Shown here: positions 8,181-15,739 of the stretch, in pieces
Numbering within the stretch: the stretch's first letter is position 1
Layout: each line of letters begins with the position of its first letter
NCBI GenBank assembly: GCA_028877215.1
Contig: JAPPFJ010000009.1
Span: 1 to 64,000 of the forward strand
DNA from: Gemmatimonadota bacterium
Lineage (GTDB): Bacteria; Latescibacterota; UBA2968; GCA-2709665
Direction of reading: 5' to 3'
DNA: 64,000 bases
The notes under the pieces: model-generated
The model's input: only the letters and a program-made list of their open reading frames with translations
Databases searched by the model: none
Told to the model about the DNA's origin: nothing
Made by a program: the position numbers and the translations under genes

Positions 8181-10016
8181 ATGAATCTGGGAGAAATGAT
8201 CGAAAAGGCGCGCAGGGGCCGGTTCAGCCAGCAGGCGCTGGGTGAAAAAATCGGCGTCTGGGGCACCTATATCGGGCAGATAGAAAGCGGCAAGCGCATT
8301 CCCTCGGAAGAACGGTGCATGGACCTCGCGGCCATCCTTGGCCTGGACCCGAGGGCCCTATTGATTCAGGCTTACCGCCAGCGCGCCAATACGAAAGAGG
8401 CCAGGCGCCTTTTCGACGACATGGCTGGATCGATTGCAGATCCTGCCGGCCGCGAGCAGGGCGGCGACTCAAAAGGCGGCCGCCATCCGACCGGCACCGG
8501 GCAGGAAGAAAGTCCCCCGGACCGGATCGGCCGCGCGGGGGAGCCTCCCTTCACCCGCGGCGTCTATCCCTCCATGTATCGCGGCCGCCTCTGGACCATC
8601 CGCCAGTACGCGGGATTTTCCACCCCCGCGGAGACCAATGCCCGGTTTCGCGCTCTGATCGACCGGGGTCAGAACGGCCTGAGCGTGGCGTTCGATCTGC
8701 CCACGCAGATGGGTTACGACTCGGACCATCCGAATGCCGAGGGTGAAGTGGGCAGGGTGGGCGTGGCGGTGGACGGCCTGTGGGACCTGGAACACCTGTT
8801 CGACAAGATCCCGCTGGGTCGTATCAGCACCTCCATGACGATCAATGCGACGGCGTGCATCCTGTTCGCCCTTTATGCGGCCCTCGGAAAGCGGCGCGGG
8901 ATGCCGGCTTCGGTGCTTGCCGGCACGGTCCAGAACGACATTCTCAAGGAATATGTTTCACGTGGAACATATATCTTCCCAATCGGCGACTCGATGCGCC
9001 TCGTCGTGGACCTGATGGCCTATTGTCTCCGGGCGGCGCCCAAGTGGAATCCCATCAGCGTAAGCGGGTACCACATGAGAGAGGCGGGCGCAACCGCCGG
9101 ACAGGAGCTTGGCTTCACGCTCGCCCACGCTCTGGCGTACGCCGATGCCGCCCGCGGGGCCGGCCTCGAAATGGAACGGGTTCTGCCGCAATTTTCCTTC
9201 TTCTTTGGGGTCCACAACGATTTTCTGGAGGAAATCGCAAAGTTCCGGGCGGCGAGGCGACTCTGGAGCCGGCTCGTCGAGGAACGCCTGGGCGTAGAGG
9301 ACACCCGTTGCCGGCGCCTGAGATTTCACGCCCAGACCGCAGGCTCGACGCTCACGGCCCAACAGCCGTTGAACAACTGCGCGCGGACCACCCTGCAGGC
9401 GCTGGCGGCTGTCCTGGGCGGGGCGCAGTCGCTGCATGTCAACGCGTACGATGAAGCGCTCGGTCTGCCGTCGGATACGGGTGCGCAGCTGGCCGTGCGC
9501 ACCCAGCAGATCCTGGCAAACGAAAGCGGTATCCCCGACACCGTGGATCCGATGGGTGGATCATATGCGGTGGAAGAGATGACCGATAACCTGGAAGAGG
9601 AAGCCATTGCCGTTCTCGAGTCGGTCGACAGGGAGGGTGGGGCGACGAAGGCTGCCGCAAACGGCTTCACTGCGGCCTGTATCGCGGAATCCGCGTACGA
9701 TGCGCAGAAGAAGATCGAATCGGGCGAGACCGTCGTGGTGGGTGTGAACAGGTATCAGGACGCCCCGGAACCGCCGGTTTCGGTGTTCCAGCCCCCGGGG
9801 GAGACAGAGTACACACAGAAAGGCGGGCTGGAGAGGGCACGAGGCATGCGGAATTCCGATGCCGCGAACGCCGCAATGGACGTCGTCGAGCGGCGGGCGA
9901 GGGGCGAGGGTTCGATAACGGAAGCGGTCGTGGCGGCCTGTTCGGCCGGCGCCACCGTGGGCGAGATATCGGACAGGCTGCGCGCTGTTTTCGGATCCTA
10001 CAGACCGGGAGGATAA
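8181..10016 (+). CDS. Acyl-CoA (methylmalonyl-CoA) mutase large subunit fused to an N-terminal XRE HTH
   Basis: A 611-residue protein. Residues 1-65 are a Cro/C1-type helix-turn-helix (QQALGEKIGVWGTYIGQIES, then GKRIPSEERCMDLAAILGLD). A low-complexity linker (about 80-115) leads into a methylmalonyl-CoA-mutase-type TIM barrel starting at GEPPFTRGVYPSMYRGRLW. Further mutase motifs are GLSVAFDLPTQMGYDSDHP, SVSGYHMREAG (active-site histidine) and FFFGVHNDFLEEIAKFRAAR. The C-terminal B12-binding domain is absent, so a separate small subunit elsewhere is expected. The family isomerises methylmalonyl-CoA and succinyl-CoA or related acyl-CoAs by adenosylcobalamin radical chemistry. The start is well supported by GGAGG eight bases upstream, so the HTH is translated. 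The first 40 or so residues of a normal mutase are missing. It overlaps an exact parS site and abuts the epimerase gene. Confidence 0.88.
   Translation: MNLGEMIEKARRGRFSQQALGEKIGVWGTYIGQIESGKRIPSEERCMDLAAILGLDPRALLIQAYRQRANTKEARRLFDDMAGSIADPAGREQGGDSKGGRHPTGTGQEESPPDRIGRAGEPPFTRGVYPSMYRGRLWTIRQYAGFSTPAETNARFRALIDRGQNGLSVAFDLPTQMGYDSDHPNAEGEVGRVGVAVDGLWDLEHLFDKIPLGRISTSMTINATACILFALYAALGKRRGMPASVLAGTVQNDILKEYVSRGTYIFPIGDSMRLVVDLMAYCLRAAPKWNPISVSGYHMREAGATAGQELGFTLAHALAYADAARGAGLEMERVLPQFSFFFGVHNDFLEEIAKFRAARRLWSRLVEERLGVEDTRCRRLRFHAQTAGSTLTAQQPLNNCARTTLQALAAVLGGAQSLHVNAYDEALGLPSDTGAQLAVRTQQILANESGIPDTVDPMGGSYAVEEMTDNLEEEAIAVLESVDREGGATKAAANGFTAACIAESAYDAQKKIESGETVVVGVNRYQDAPEPPVSVFQPPGETEYTQKGGLERARGMRNSDAANAAMDVVERRARGEGSITEAVVAACSAGATVGEISDRLRAVFGSYRPGG
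8954..8969 (+). other. parS partition site inside the mutase gene
   Basis: TGTTTCACGTGGAACA is the exact reverse complement of the widely conserved ParB-binding site TGTTCCACGTGAAACA. It is read as part of the mutase codons for YVSRGTY. A second exact copy is 2.1 kb away at 11101-11116. Confidence 0.85.
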
Positions 10017-10018
10017 TC

Positions 10019-10417
10019 GTGGACGGATGCGTGGACCATGTAGGCGTTGCGGTGGATGAGATCGACCGGGCCCTGGCCGTGTATTCGATGCTCGGTTTCG
10101 AAAGAATGGAGGAAGAGACCGTAGATTCAGAAGGTGTCCGCGTCGTATTCCTGGGCGGCGCCGGCCTGACACGGCTCGAACTTCTCGAACCGCTGCACGA
10201 ACGGAGTTCCCTTGCGCGATTCCTTTCCGGACGGGGGGAGGGCCTGCACCACGTCGCGGTCCGGGTGAATGATATCAAAGCAGCCGTCGCGACCTGCGAA
10301 GAAGAGGGGCTTACGATCTCCGGCTCAATCCGGACGGGCGCACTCGGCAGAAAAGTGGCCTTCGTCCATCCCAAAAGCGCATCGGGCGTCCTGATCGAGC
10401 TCGTTCAAGCCGATTGA
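10019..10417 (+). CDS. mce: Methylmalonyl-CoA epimerase
   Basis: A 132-residue protein of the vicinal-oxygen-chelate fold that interconverts the R and S epimers of methylmalonyl-CoA. The N-terminal CVDHVGVAVDEIDRAL and the second-half GLHHVAVRVNDI supply the paired metal-binding histidines, and the C-terminal GVLIELVQ carries the metal-binding glutamate. It begins with GTG two bases after the mutase stop codon, with GGGAGG just upstream, so the two are cotranscribed. This neighbour is the best evidence that the mutase acts on methylmalonyl-CoA. Its stop codon abuts the stop codon of rsmG on the other strand with no gap. Confidence 0.92.
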   Translation: MDGCVDHVGVAVDEIDRALAVYSMLGFERMEEETVDSEGVRVVFLGGAGLTRLELLEPLHERSSLARFLSGRGEGLHHVAVRVNDIKAAVATCEEEGLTISGSIRTGALGRKVAFVHPKSASGVLIELVQAD

Positions 10418-11062
10418 TCATTCCCGACGCGCCGAGACCCTGACAAGCAGCGTGTTCCTGTGGCGGGAGCCGGGCGCCATGGATTCTACGGAAACGTCGG
10501 GACCGTCGCGGCCGAATTCCTCCATTTCCCGGAGCGCGCCGGGTCCCTTCATCGCAAGCAATTCGCCATCCTTGTTAAGGAATCCTGACGAGAGGCGCCA
10601 CAGGTCCGGCAGCGAGCCCACGGCACGCGCGGTTACAATGTCGTACCTCCCGCGATGTCCGGCGCGCTCGCAGGCGGCCTCGGCCCGCTCCGTCAAAACG
10701 GACAGCCCGTCGAGACTGAGTTCCCCCGCCAGGTGGTTCAGGAATAGACCCTTCATGCGCGCCGACTCCAGCAGCACAACCTTCACCTCCGGTCGGGCGA
10801 TCTTGACCGGAACACCCGGAAAACCCGCTCCCGATCCCAGGTCCAGCAGCGAAATCTTCCCGCGAGGCAGAAAGGGCGTTACCCGCAGACTGTCGATGAA
10901 GTGGCGCTCTCTGATCCTGTCTCTGTCCCCCCGGGAAACCAGTCGCACCCGTCCGCACCAGGTCCTCAACAGCGCCTCATATCGATTAAAAAGCGCGGCC
11001 TGCTCGTCCGACAACGGGACTGACAGTGCCTCCGCAGCTGCCAGGAATTCCTGATCGTTCAC
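10418..11062 (-). CDS. rsmG: 16S rRNA (guanine-N7) methyltransferase RsmG (GidB)
   Basis: A 214-residue SAM-dependent methyltransferase that modifies the G527 position of 16S rRNA in other bacteria. The SAM-binding motif LLDLGSGAGFPGVPVKIARP is at about 72-91 and the family segment RHFIDSL is at 53-59. The C-terminal part (YDIVTARAVGSLPDL, then AMKGP) is typical. It is the last gene of the leftward rpmH operon, as in many bacteria. parA and parB, which often follow it, are absent here; instead the mutase/epimerase pair converges on it. Confidence 0.95.
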   Translation of the reverse strand: MNDQEFLAAAEALSVPLSDEQAALFNRYEALLRTWCGRVRLVSRGDRDRIRERHFIDSLRVTPFLPRGKISLLDLGSGAGFPGVPVKIARPEVKVVLLESARMKGLFLNHLAGELSLDGLSVLTERAEAACERAGHRGRYDIVTARAVGSLPDLWRLSSGFLNKDGELLAMKGPGALREMEEFGRDGPDVSVESMAPGSRHRNTLLVRVSARRE

Positions 11063-11100
11063 CGCACCTCCAGGCGCATTCCCAAAAACCGCCGCACCGA

Positions 11101-11116
11101 TGTTTCACGTGGAACA
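11101..11116 (+). other. parS partition site between mnmE and rsmG
   Basis: An exact TGTTTCACGTGGAACA site in the 199-base gap between rsmG and mnmE, just outside repeat R4 copy c. This is a canonical place for an origin-proximal ParB site. Confidence 0.9.
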
Positions 11117-11124
11117 CCTAAAGG

Positions 11125-11254
11125 CGGGGAGAGGGAAGAGGGTAGACGGTAGAAGAGATCCTTGCCCGTCGTTTAATTCCTCATTGCCTTCGGCACGAGA
11201 GGAAGCCTCACAGGGCAGGAAATCTCTAACCTCTCCCGGCTTACGTCTCCCTGC
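11125..11254 (+). repeat. Repeat R4, copy c
   Basis: Starts GGCGGGGAGAGGGAAGAGGG, continues with GGTAGACGGTAGAAGAGATC, contains CATTGCCTTCGGCACGAGAG and ends with CTCTCCCGGCTTACGTCTCC. It lies between the mnmE stop codon and the parS site. Confidence 0.75.
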
Positions 11255-11261
11255 CTTTCCG

Positions 11262-12617
11262 CTATTTGCCTATACAGAACGTACTGAAAATTCGGTCCAG
11301 GATCTCGTCCGACGTTATTTCGCCGACGATCTCGGCCAAAGCGTCGGCTGCTTCCCTCAGTTCGACCGCGACCACTTCTTGCGGCAGCCCGTCATCCAGC
11401 GCTCCCGTTGCACGGCCAAGGGCGTCCCCCGCCCGCCGCAACGCCTCCGCGTGGCGCGCGTGCGTGACCACGCCGGCGTCGGGATCGGATACCGTGATGA
11501 CGCGCACGCGCACGAGTTTCCTGAGGCTGTCGAGGCCTTCGCCGGTAAGGGCCGACACCGCGAGATTCTGAAATGCGTGATCGCCCCGCCAATCGGCGTG
11601 AAGACCCAAATCGTTCTTGTTCTTTACGAGTACCACGTTGTCAGGGTCAACACCGGTGACCATCTCCTCCAGCCCCGCGGCGGCGGGAACGGACGCATCG
11701 ACGACCAGCAGCACGAGCGCGGCGCGGGCTATCGCCTTCCGTGAGCGCCGGGCGCCTTCTCGCTCGATGGCGTCACGCGGCTTCGCGATACCGGCCGTGT
11801 CGACCAGCGTTACGCGAATGCCGTCGAGGGCGATGGATTCTTCTATCGTATCCCGCGTGGTTCCGGAAACCGGCGATACGATCGCCCGGTCTTCTTCCAG
11901 CAGCCTGTTGAGCAGGCTCGACTTGCCCGCGTTGGGGGGGCCAGCCAGCGCGACGACGGCCCCATCGCGTATCGTTTTACCGTGCCGGTAGGAGGCGATC
12001 AGGCCCTTGATCTCTTCCGCCGCCCGTTTCAGCGACGGGCGTATGGCGTCCTGCTCGACCTCCGCGTCTTCGTAAAAGTCCAGCCCGGCCTCGAGCAAGG
12101 TCAGCGAATCCCGCAGCGCTTCCGCCAGATCCTCGAACCTCGTCCTCAAACCGCCGCGCAGCTGAAAGTACGCGGACTGAAGACCCCGGTCCGCCCCGGC
12201 GCTAATCATGTCCGCGATCGCTTCCGCCTGGGTGAGGTCGATTCTGCCGTTCAGAAACGCTCTCCGGGTGAATTCCCCCGGCTCAGCCGGGCGGGCCCCC
12301 GCCTCCACGAGGGCTTCCATTGCGCGCCGCAGAAGGAGAGGACCTCCGTGGCAGTTGACTTCGACCGTGTCTTCCCCCGTAAACGACCGGGATCCCCTCA
12401 TCACGGAGACCAGGACCTCATCCAGGTCCTGGTCTCCGACGACAAATCTACCGTAAGTCAGGCGGCGGTCTTCAACGCGGTTCAAGACGTGGGATCCACA
12501 AAAAAAACCGGAGGCAATTCCTACCGCCTCCGGACCCGAGAGCCGAACGATGCCTATCGCTGCCTCGCCCTGACCGGTGGCGATTGCGACAATGGTATCG
12601 CGGTCCGACGGTCTCAT
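11262..12617 (-). CDS. mnmE: tRNA uridine-5-carboxymethylaminomethyl GTPase MnmE (TrmE)
   Basis: A 451-residue tRNA-modification GTPase that acts with MnmG on the wobble uridine. The N-terminal tetrahydrofolate-binding domain begins DTIVAIATGQGEAAIGIVRLS with VNCHGG near 88-93. The G domain has G1 GPPNAGKSS (226-234), G3 DTAG and G4 NKND, and the C-terminal catalytic motif FCIGK is intact. The start ATG lies 12 bases past the yidC stop with an AAGGA that overlaps that stop region. This is the standard position in the rpmH-rnpA-yidC-mnmE order. mnmG is not in the window. Confidence 0.96.
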   Translation of the reverse strand: MRPSDRDTIVAIATGQGEAAIGIVRLSGPEAVGIASGFFCGSHVLNRVEDRRLTYGRFVVGDQDLDEVLVSVMRGSRSFTGEDTVEVNCHGGPLLLRRAMEALVEAGARPAEPGEFTRRAFLNGRIDLTQAEAIADMISAGADRGLQSAYFQLRGGLRTRFEDLAEALRDSLTLLEAGLDFYEDAEVEQDAIRPSLKRAAEEIKGLIASYRHGKTIRDGAVVALAGPPNAGKSSLLNRLLEEDRAIVSPVSGTTRDTIEESIALDGIRVTLVDTAGIAKPRDAIEREGARRSRKAIARAALVLLVVDASVPAAAGLEEMVTGVDPDNVVLVKNKNDLGLHADWRGDHAFQNLAVSALTGEGLDSLRKLVRVRVITVSDPDAGVVTHARHAEALRRAGDALGRATGALDDGLPQEVVAVELREAADALAEIVGEITSDEILDRIFSTFCIGK

Positions 12618-12629
12618 CCGGACAGATCC

Positions 12630-14312
12630 TTACCGCGTGCCGAGCACGCGTTTCACGCGTTCCATGACTTGCTGCTGCAGAATGGTGAGCACGTTGAACA
12701 TGGTCCAGTAGAGTACCAGGCCGGACGACATGCTCCAAAAAATCCAGGTCATGAAAACAGGCATGATGTAGACCATGAACGCCTGTTTGGGATCTTTCAT
12801 GGTCATTTTTGACTGCACAAAGGTAGAAACGGCCATAAGCAGCGGCAGAAGGTGGATTTCAAATCCCCCGATGTACAGCCGGTCCGGCTGCGACAGGTCC
12901 GTAATCCAGAACACGAACTCGGACTGCCGGAGTTCTATCGCGCCCCTGAACACGTTGAACAGCGAAAAGAGGATGGGCATCTGGATAACCATCGGAAGGC
13001 AGCCCCCGAGCGGGTTGACGCCTTCCTCTTTGTAGAGCTTCATCATTTCCCGGCTGACCTTCTGCTGGTCGTCCGGGTATTTCTCCCGCATCGCGGCGAT
13101 CCGTGGCTGAAGTTGCTGCATCTTCGCGGCGGCCTCCAGGCTCTTGTGCGTTAACGGAAACACCACGATTTTGATCAACACGGAAAAGACGATGATGACC
13201 AGACCATAGTTCGGGATCAGCGGATGAAGCGCGAGAAATGCTCTGAGATTCAGATTGGTGATGGGCTTGATGATGGGCCGGAAGATGGCAAAACCATACT
13301 CCATGAACTCCTCCATCTCCAATTCCCGGTAATTGCCGGACAGGTCCTGATTCTGCTGCCTCAGGCGGTCGTAAGAGATCGGACCGAAATAGACGCCGTA
13401 TCGCTGTCCCGGATCGACGACTTTCGAGAGGATTTCGACTTCGTACCATTCGGCGATATCGCGCATGTCGCCGGCCATATCCAGGCCATAGCTGCCTTCC
13501 GGGGGAATCATGGCAACCAGAAAGTATTTGTTCCTTATCCCGACCCACGAGATCCGGCCGCCGGGCGGGGGGTCGCCGTCGGGCCCCAGGTCCTCAACGT
13601 TCCAGGTTTCCACCTCACCGCCCGCACGCGTGACGACCGACATGTAGAGCGCGTTCTCTTCCAGGTTGTTCTCGGTATCGGCGAGGCTGCCCGACCACCC
13701 GACGCCCAGTTTTTCCTGCGGCTGCAATCCGGAAACAGCCACCGCCAAGTCCGCACGGTAACGGTTGCCCTGGAATCGGATCCGCTTTTCGATCGTGCGT
13801 GTTCCCACGTCGCTTCTGAAGATCAGTTCGGCCTGTTCAGCCCCGACCAGCGTAAGTCTGGGTGTGTCAGTGGAAAACTCGTGTGCATCCAGCGGCTCAC
13901 CGGCAAGGGAAAGGCCCAGCGCGTTGCTCCCGGGAGCGATCAGATCGAGTTGCCCGCCGTCGGGATGTTCGTAGGCCTTCAGCAGCAGTTGGGTCAATAC
14001 CCCCCCGCGTGTGCTGAACGTGGCGGTAAAGAGGTCGGTTTCGACAATGACGTCCGTGGGAGTGAATTCCCCCGGGGCGGACCGGCTGGCTGTCTGCTCC
14101 GTCGCTGCGACGCGCGGCGCCTCCGGTACAATTTCGGCAGGGACGGCGGGCTGATCCGGCGGTGGAAGCGGCGGCGTCCGCATTCTCTCGGCCGGGATCG
14201 GTTCCGGCGGCGGGACTGGAATTTCCGGTCCCATTATCCATTCCATATAATGGGGATAGAGAATAATGATCAGACCGATCAATATAAATGCGAAGATTGT
14301 ACGCTTATCCAT
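12630..14312 (-). CDS. yidC: Membrane protein insertase YidC
   Basis: A 560-residue inner-membrane insertase. An N-terminal membrane anchor (FAFILIGLIIILYP, about 8-21) is followed by a proline-rich stretch, a large periplasmic beta domain (about 90-340) and the conserved five-helix core starting near YGLVIIVFSVLIKIVVFPLT. The core includes MKLYKEEGVNPLGGCLPMVI and GLVLYWTMFNVLTILQQ. The big periplasmic domain is the Gram-negative form. It sits between rnpA and mnmE. The usual small yidD gene between rnpA and yidC was not found; that interval is occupied by a repeat. Confidence 0.96.
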   Translation of the reverse strand: MDKRTIFAFILIGLIIILYPHYMEWIMGPEIPVPPPEPIPAERMRTPPLPPPDQPAVPAEIVPEAPRVAATEQTASRSAPGEFTPTDVIVETDLFTATFSTRGGVLTQLLLKAYEHPDGGQLDLIAPGSNALGLSLAGEPLDAHEFSTDTPRLTLVGAEQAELIFRSDVGTRTIEKRIRFQGNRYRADLAVAVSGLQPQEKLGVGWSGSLADTENNLEENALYMSVVTRAGGEVETWNVEDLGPDGDPPPGGRISWVGIRNKYFLVAMIPPEGSYGLDMAGDMRDIAEWYEVEILSKVVDPGQRYGVYFGPISYDRLRQQNQDLSGNYRELEMEEFMEYGFAIFRPIIKPITNLNLRAFLALHPLIPNYGLVIIVFSVLIKIVVFPLTHKSLEAAAKMQQLQPRIAAMREKYPDDQQKVSREMMKLYKEEGVNPLGGCLPMVIQMPILFSLFNVFRGAIELRQSEFVFWITDLSQPDRLYIGGFEIHLLPLLMAVSTFVQSKMTMKDPKQAFMVYIMPVFMTWIFWSMSSGLVLYWTMFNVLTILQQQVMERVKRVLGTR

Positions 14313-14624
14313 CCGTCAGACCTGTAATGTCGAGAAGCGGGAGTAAGAAGACAGGAATGGGGCCCATTTGAACCTCATCGCTTACCGTCCTTTTGCCATC
14401 TGGACGGACTCATCGGTCGATTCTTGGCGGTCTGTTTCCGGGTCGGAAAACTGGCGGAGGGCGTGATGAGGGGGCGATACAAATCCGAAGACTGAGCGGA
14501 GGGCGATTCAACGAGGAAGCAACCCCTACCAGTCCGTTGAAAGAGTCCATCCGGGCTACGGCCGGCCCTTGCGGTCGAAATACTGCGTTGCTCGGCCTCG
14601 CCTCCAGACACTACCGACGGACTG
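14313..14624. other. rnpA-yidC interval without yidD
   Basis: 312 bases in which yidD would normally sit. I searched all minus-strand frames for a YidD-like C-F-x-P-S-C-S pattern and found none. The rnpA-proximal third is repeat R2 copy a (14527-14627); the remainder shows no recognisable gene. Confidence 0.6.
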
Positions 14625-14627
14625 CTA
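14527..14627. repeat. Repeat R2, copy a
   Basis: A roughly 100-base element bounded by CCAGTCCGTTGAAAGAG and its inverse ACGGACTGCTA, with the core CCATCCGGGCT and GGCCGGCCCTTGCGGTCGAA. Its right terminus supplies the TAG stop codon of rnpA. A longer copy lies at 26983-27147. Confidence 0.8.
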
Positions 14628-14969
14628 CGCCGGGATGGCCGAGCCGTGGAGAAGACCCAGTTTTCCGAACGCAGCAATTAAATCGCTGCGCAGTTCCCGG
14701 AACCCTGCAGCGGCCGACCCATCGCCGACGGATATCATGACCATATGACCCGTGCTGCGGTGCGGAGCCATTTCCCCGCAGATAGCACGAATTCGCCGCC
14801 GTGCACGATTTCGCGCAACAGCCTTTCCAAACCGCTTGCGCACGGAGATGAAGATGCGATCATCTACGGAATTACATACACGGACGTGCAACCAGCGGCC
14901 CCTGAATACCGATCCGGCCCGTCGAAGATGCTGGACCTCCCTGCGCAGACGGGCGTTTGGCCTGGGCAT
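14625..14969 (-). CDS. rnpA: Ribonuclease P protein component RnpA
   Basis: A 114-residue basic protein that binds RNase P RNA for 5' maturation of tRNAs. The diagnostic RNR motif is present as KRFGKAVARNRARRRIRAI (about 45-63), preceded by SVFRGRWLHVRV. The length is normal. It lies 75 bases downstream of rpmH on the same strand, as in most bacteria. Its start is 10 bases after repeat R5 copy a, and its stop codon TAG is the first triplet of repeat R2, so both ends of this essential gene are trimmed by repeats. Confidence 0.93.
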   Translation of the reverse strand: MPRPNARLRREVQHLRRAGSVFRGRWLHVRVCNSVDDRIFISVRKRFGKAVARNRARRRIRAICGEMAPHRSTGHMVMISVGDGSAAAGFRELRSDLIAAFGKLGLLHGSAIPA

Positions 14970-14979
14970 ATCCGTGTCC

Positions 14980-15041
14980 TGTCCAAAAATTTCTAACCAT
15001 TCGGCCGCCGATTAAGGCAACCTGTTTCTGGGTCAGAACAC
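14980..15041 (-). repeat. Repeat R5, copy a (short form), leader of rnpA
   Basis: Read leftwards it runs from GTGTTCTGACCCAGAAAC through AATCGGCGGCCGAATGG to AATTTTTGGACAGGAC and ends 10 bases before the rnpA ATG. It is a 62-base deletion form of the element at 33938-34086, in the same orientation relative to its downstream gene. Confidence 0.75.
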
Positions 15042-15044
15042 GAG

Positions 15045-15179
15045 CTAGAGGGAGACCCGGACGCGGCCCTTGCGGCGGCGCCTGGAAAAAATCTGCCGCC
15101 CGCCAGGGGTTCGCATGCGATGGCGAAAACCGTGTTTGTTCTTACGTTTCCGATTGCTGGGCTGAAACGTCCGCTTCAT
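15045..15179 (-). CDS. rpmH: 50S ribosomal protein L34
   Basis: A 44-residue protein, [18 protein letters not shown] followed by [20 protein letters not shown] and RVRVSL. This is an essentially canonical L34, the small basic protein of the large ribosomal subunit. It is the first gene of the leftward rpmH-rnpA-yidC-mnmE-rsmG operon and is transcribed away from dnaA. The promoter at 15248-15276 lies about 70 bases upstream. The Shine-Dalgarno is weak (AGGGA at a long spacing). Confidence 0.97.
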   Translation of the reverse strand: MKRTFQPSNRKRKNKHGFRHRMRTPGGRQIFSRRRRKGRVRVSL

Positions 15180-15739
15180 CAGGAAATGTCCCTGCGTTGC
15201 GCAATGAATGGCCGTCGTTGTATCTAAATGAATTGTAGGAAGTTATGAATATAGACGGGGAAGGAATCTTTGTCAAGGGATTTCCTCTGCATCCTTACCT
15301 CCCTGTAAATTACTACTATATATTGTACTTTTTAGGAGATATACACATTATAGAGTATTCCGACACGCTTGAACGACGGTCAAAAAATTACCTGAAAAAT
15401 CTGCCAAAAAGGCCTTGACTTTTGCAATTCGATTCTTTAGCTTGGCCCCATCCTGATCGCCGAGGCTGATCCTTCGGCGGCTCCCCCGTATACCATATTC
15501 ATACTTGATCTCGCATTTTTTGATGTGGCCGGTCAGCCACCGGCAGGACTTTGTATTGTCCGCTTGTGAGGAATTCACCTCTACCTCTGCCGTGAATTCC
15601 ACCCCCCCAGAATATCTTCTGCAATACTCCCTCCATAGATGATCTTCTGGCTTCTAGCAGGGCTCGGCGCACTTCCCCGCCAACTCTCTTTTATATAAAA
15701 AAATCGGGCTTAGCGGCGGCTCAGTTCCATCGCTAACGT
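15180..15739. other. rpmH-dnaA intergenic region
   Basis: 560 bases at the point where gene orientation diverges. It contains the rpmH-operon promoter (15248-15276), an AT-rich stretch (15308-15352) with one DnaA-box-like ATATACACA at 15339-15347, and a TATATAAA stretch at 15692 upstream of dnaA without a clear -35. A frame of 84 codons on the minus strand (15348-15602, GTG start) is open but has no Shine-Dalgarno and no recognisable similarity; I treat it as doubtful. Confidence 0.6.
15248..15276 (-). promoter_or_regulatory. Sigma-70 promoter of the rpmH operon
   Basis: On the minus strand a perfect -35 TTGACA (15271-15276) and -10 TATATT (15248-15253) are separated by exactly 17 bases. Transcription would start near 15241, about 60 bases before the rpmH ATG. 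Confidence 0.8.

Noticed and set aside
15348..15602. 84-codon minus-strand frame between rpmH and dnaA
   Set aside because: GTG start with no proper Shine-Dalgarno, no recognisable similarity, and it overlaps AT-rich origin-adjacent sequence. Left unannotated as a gene.
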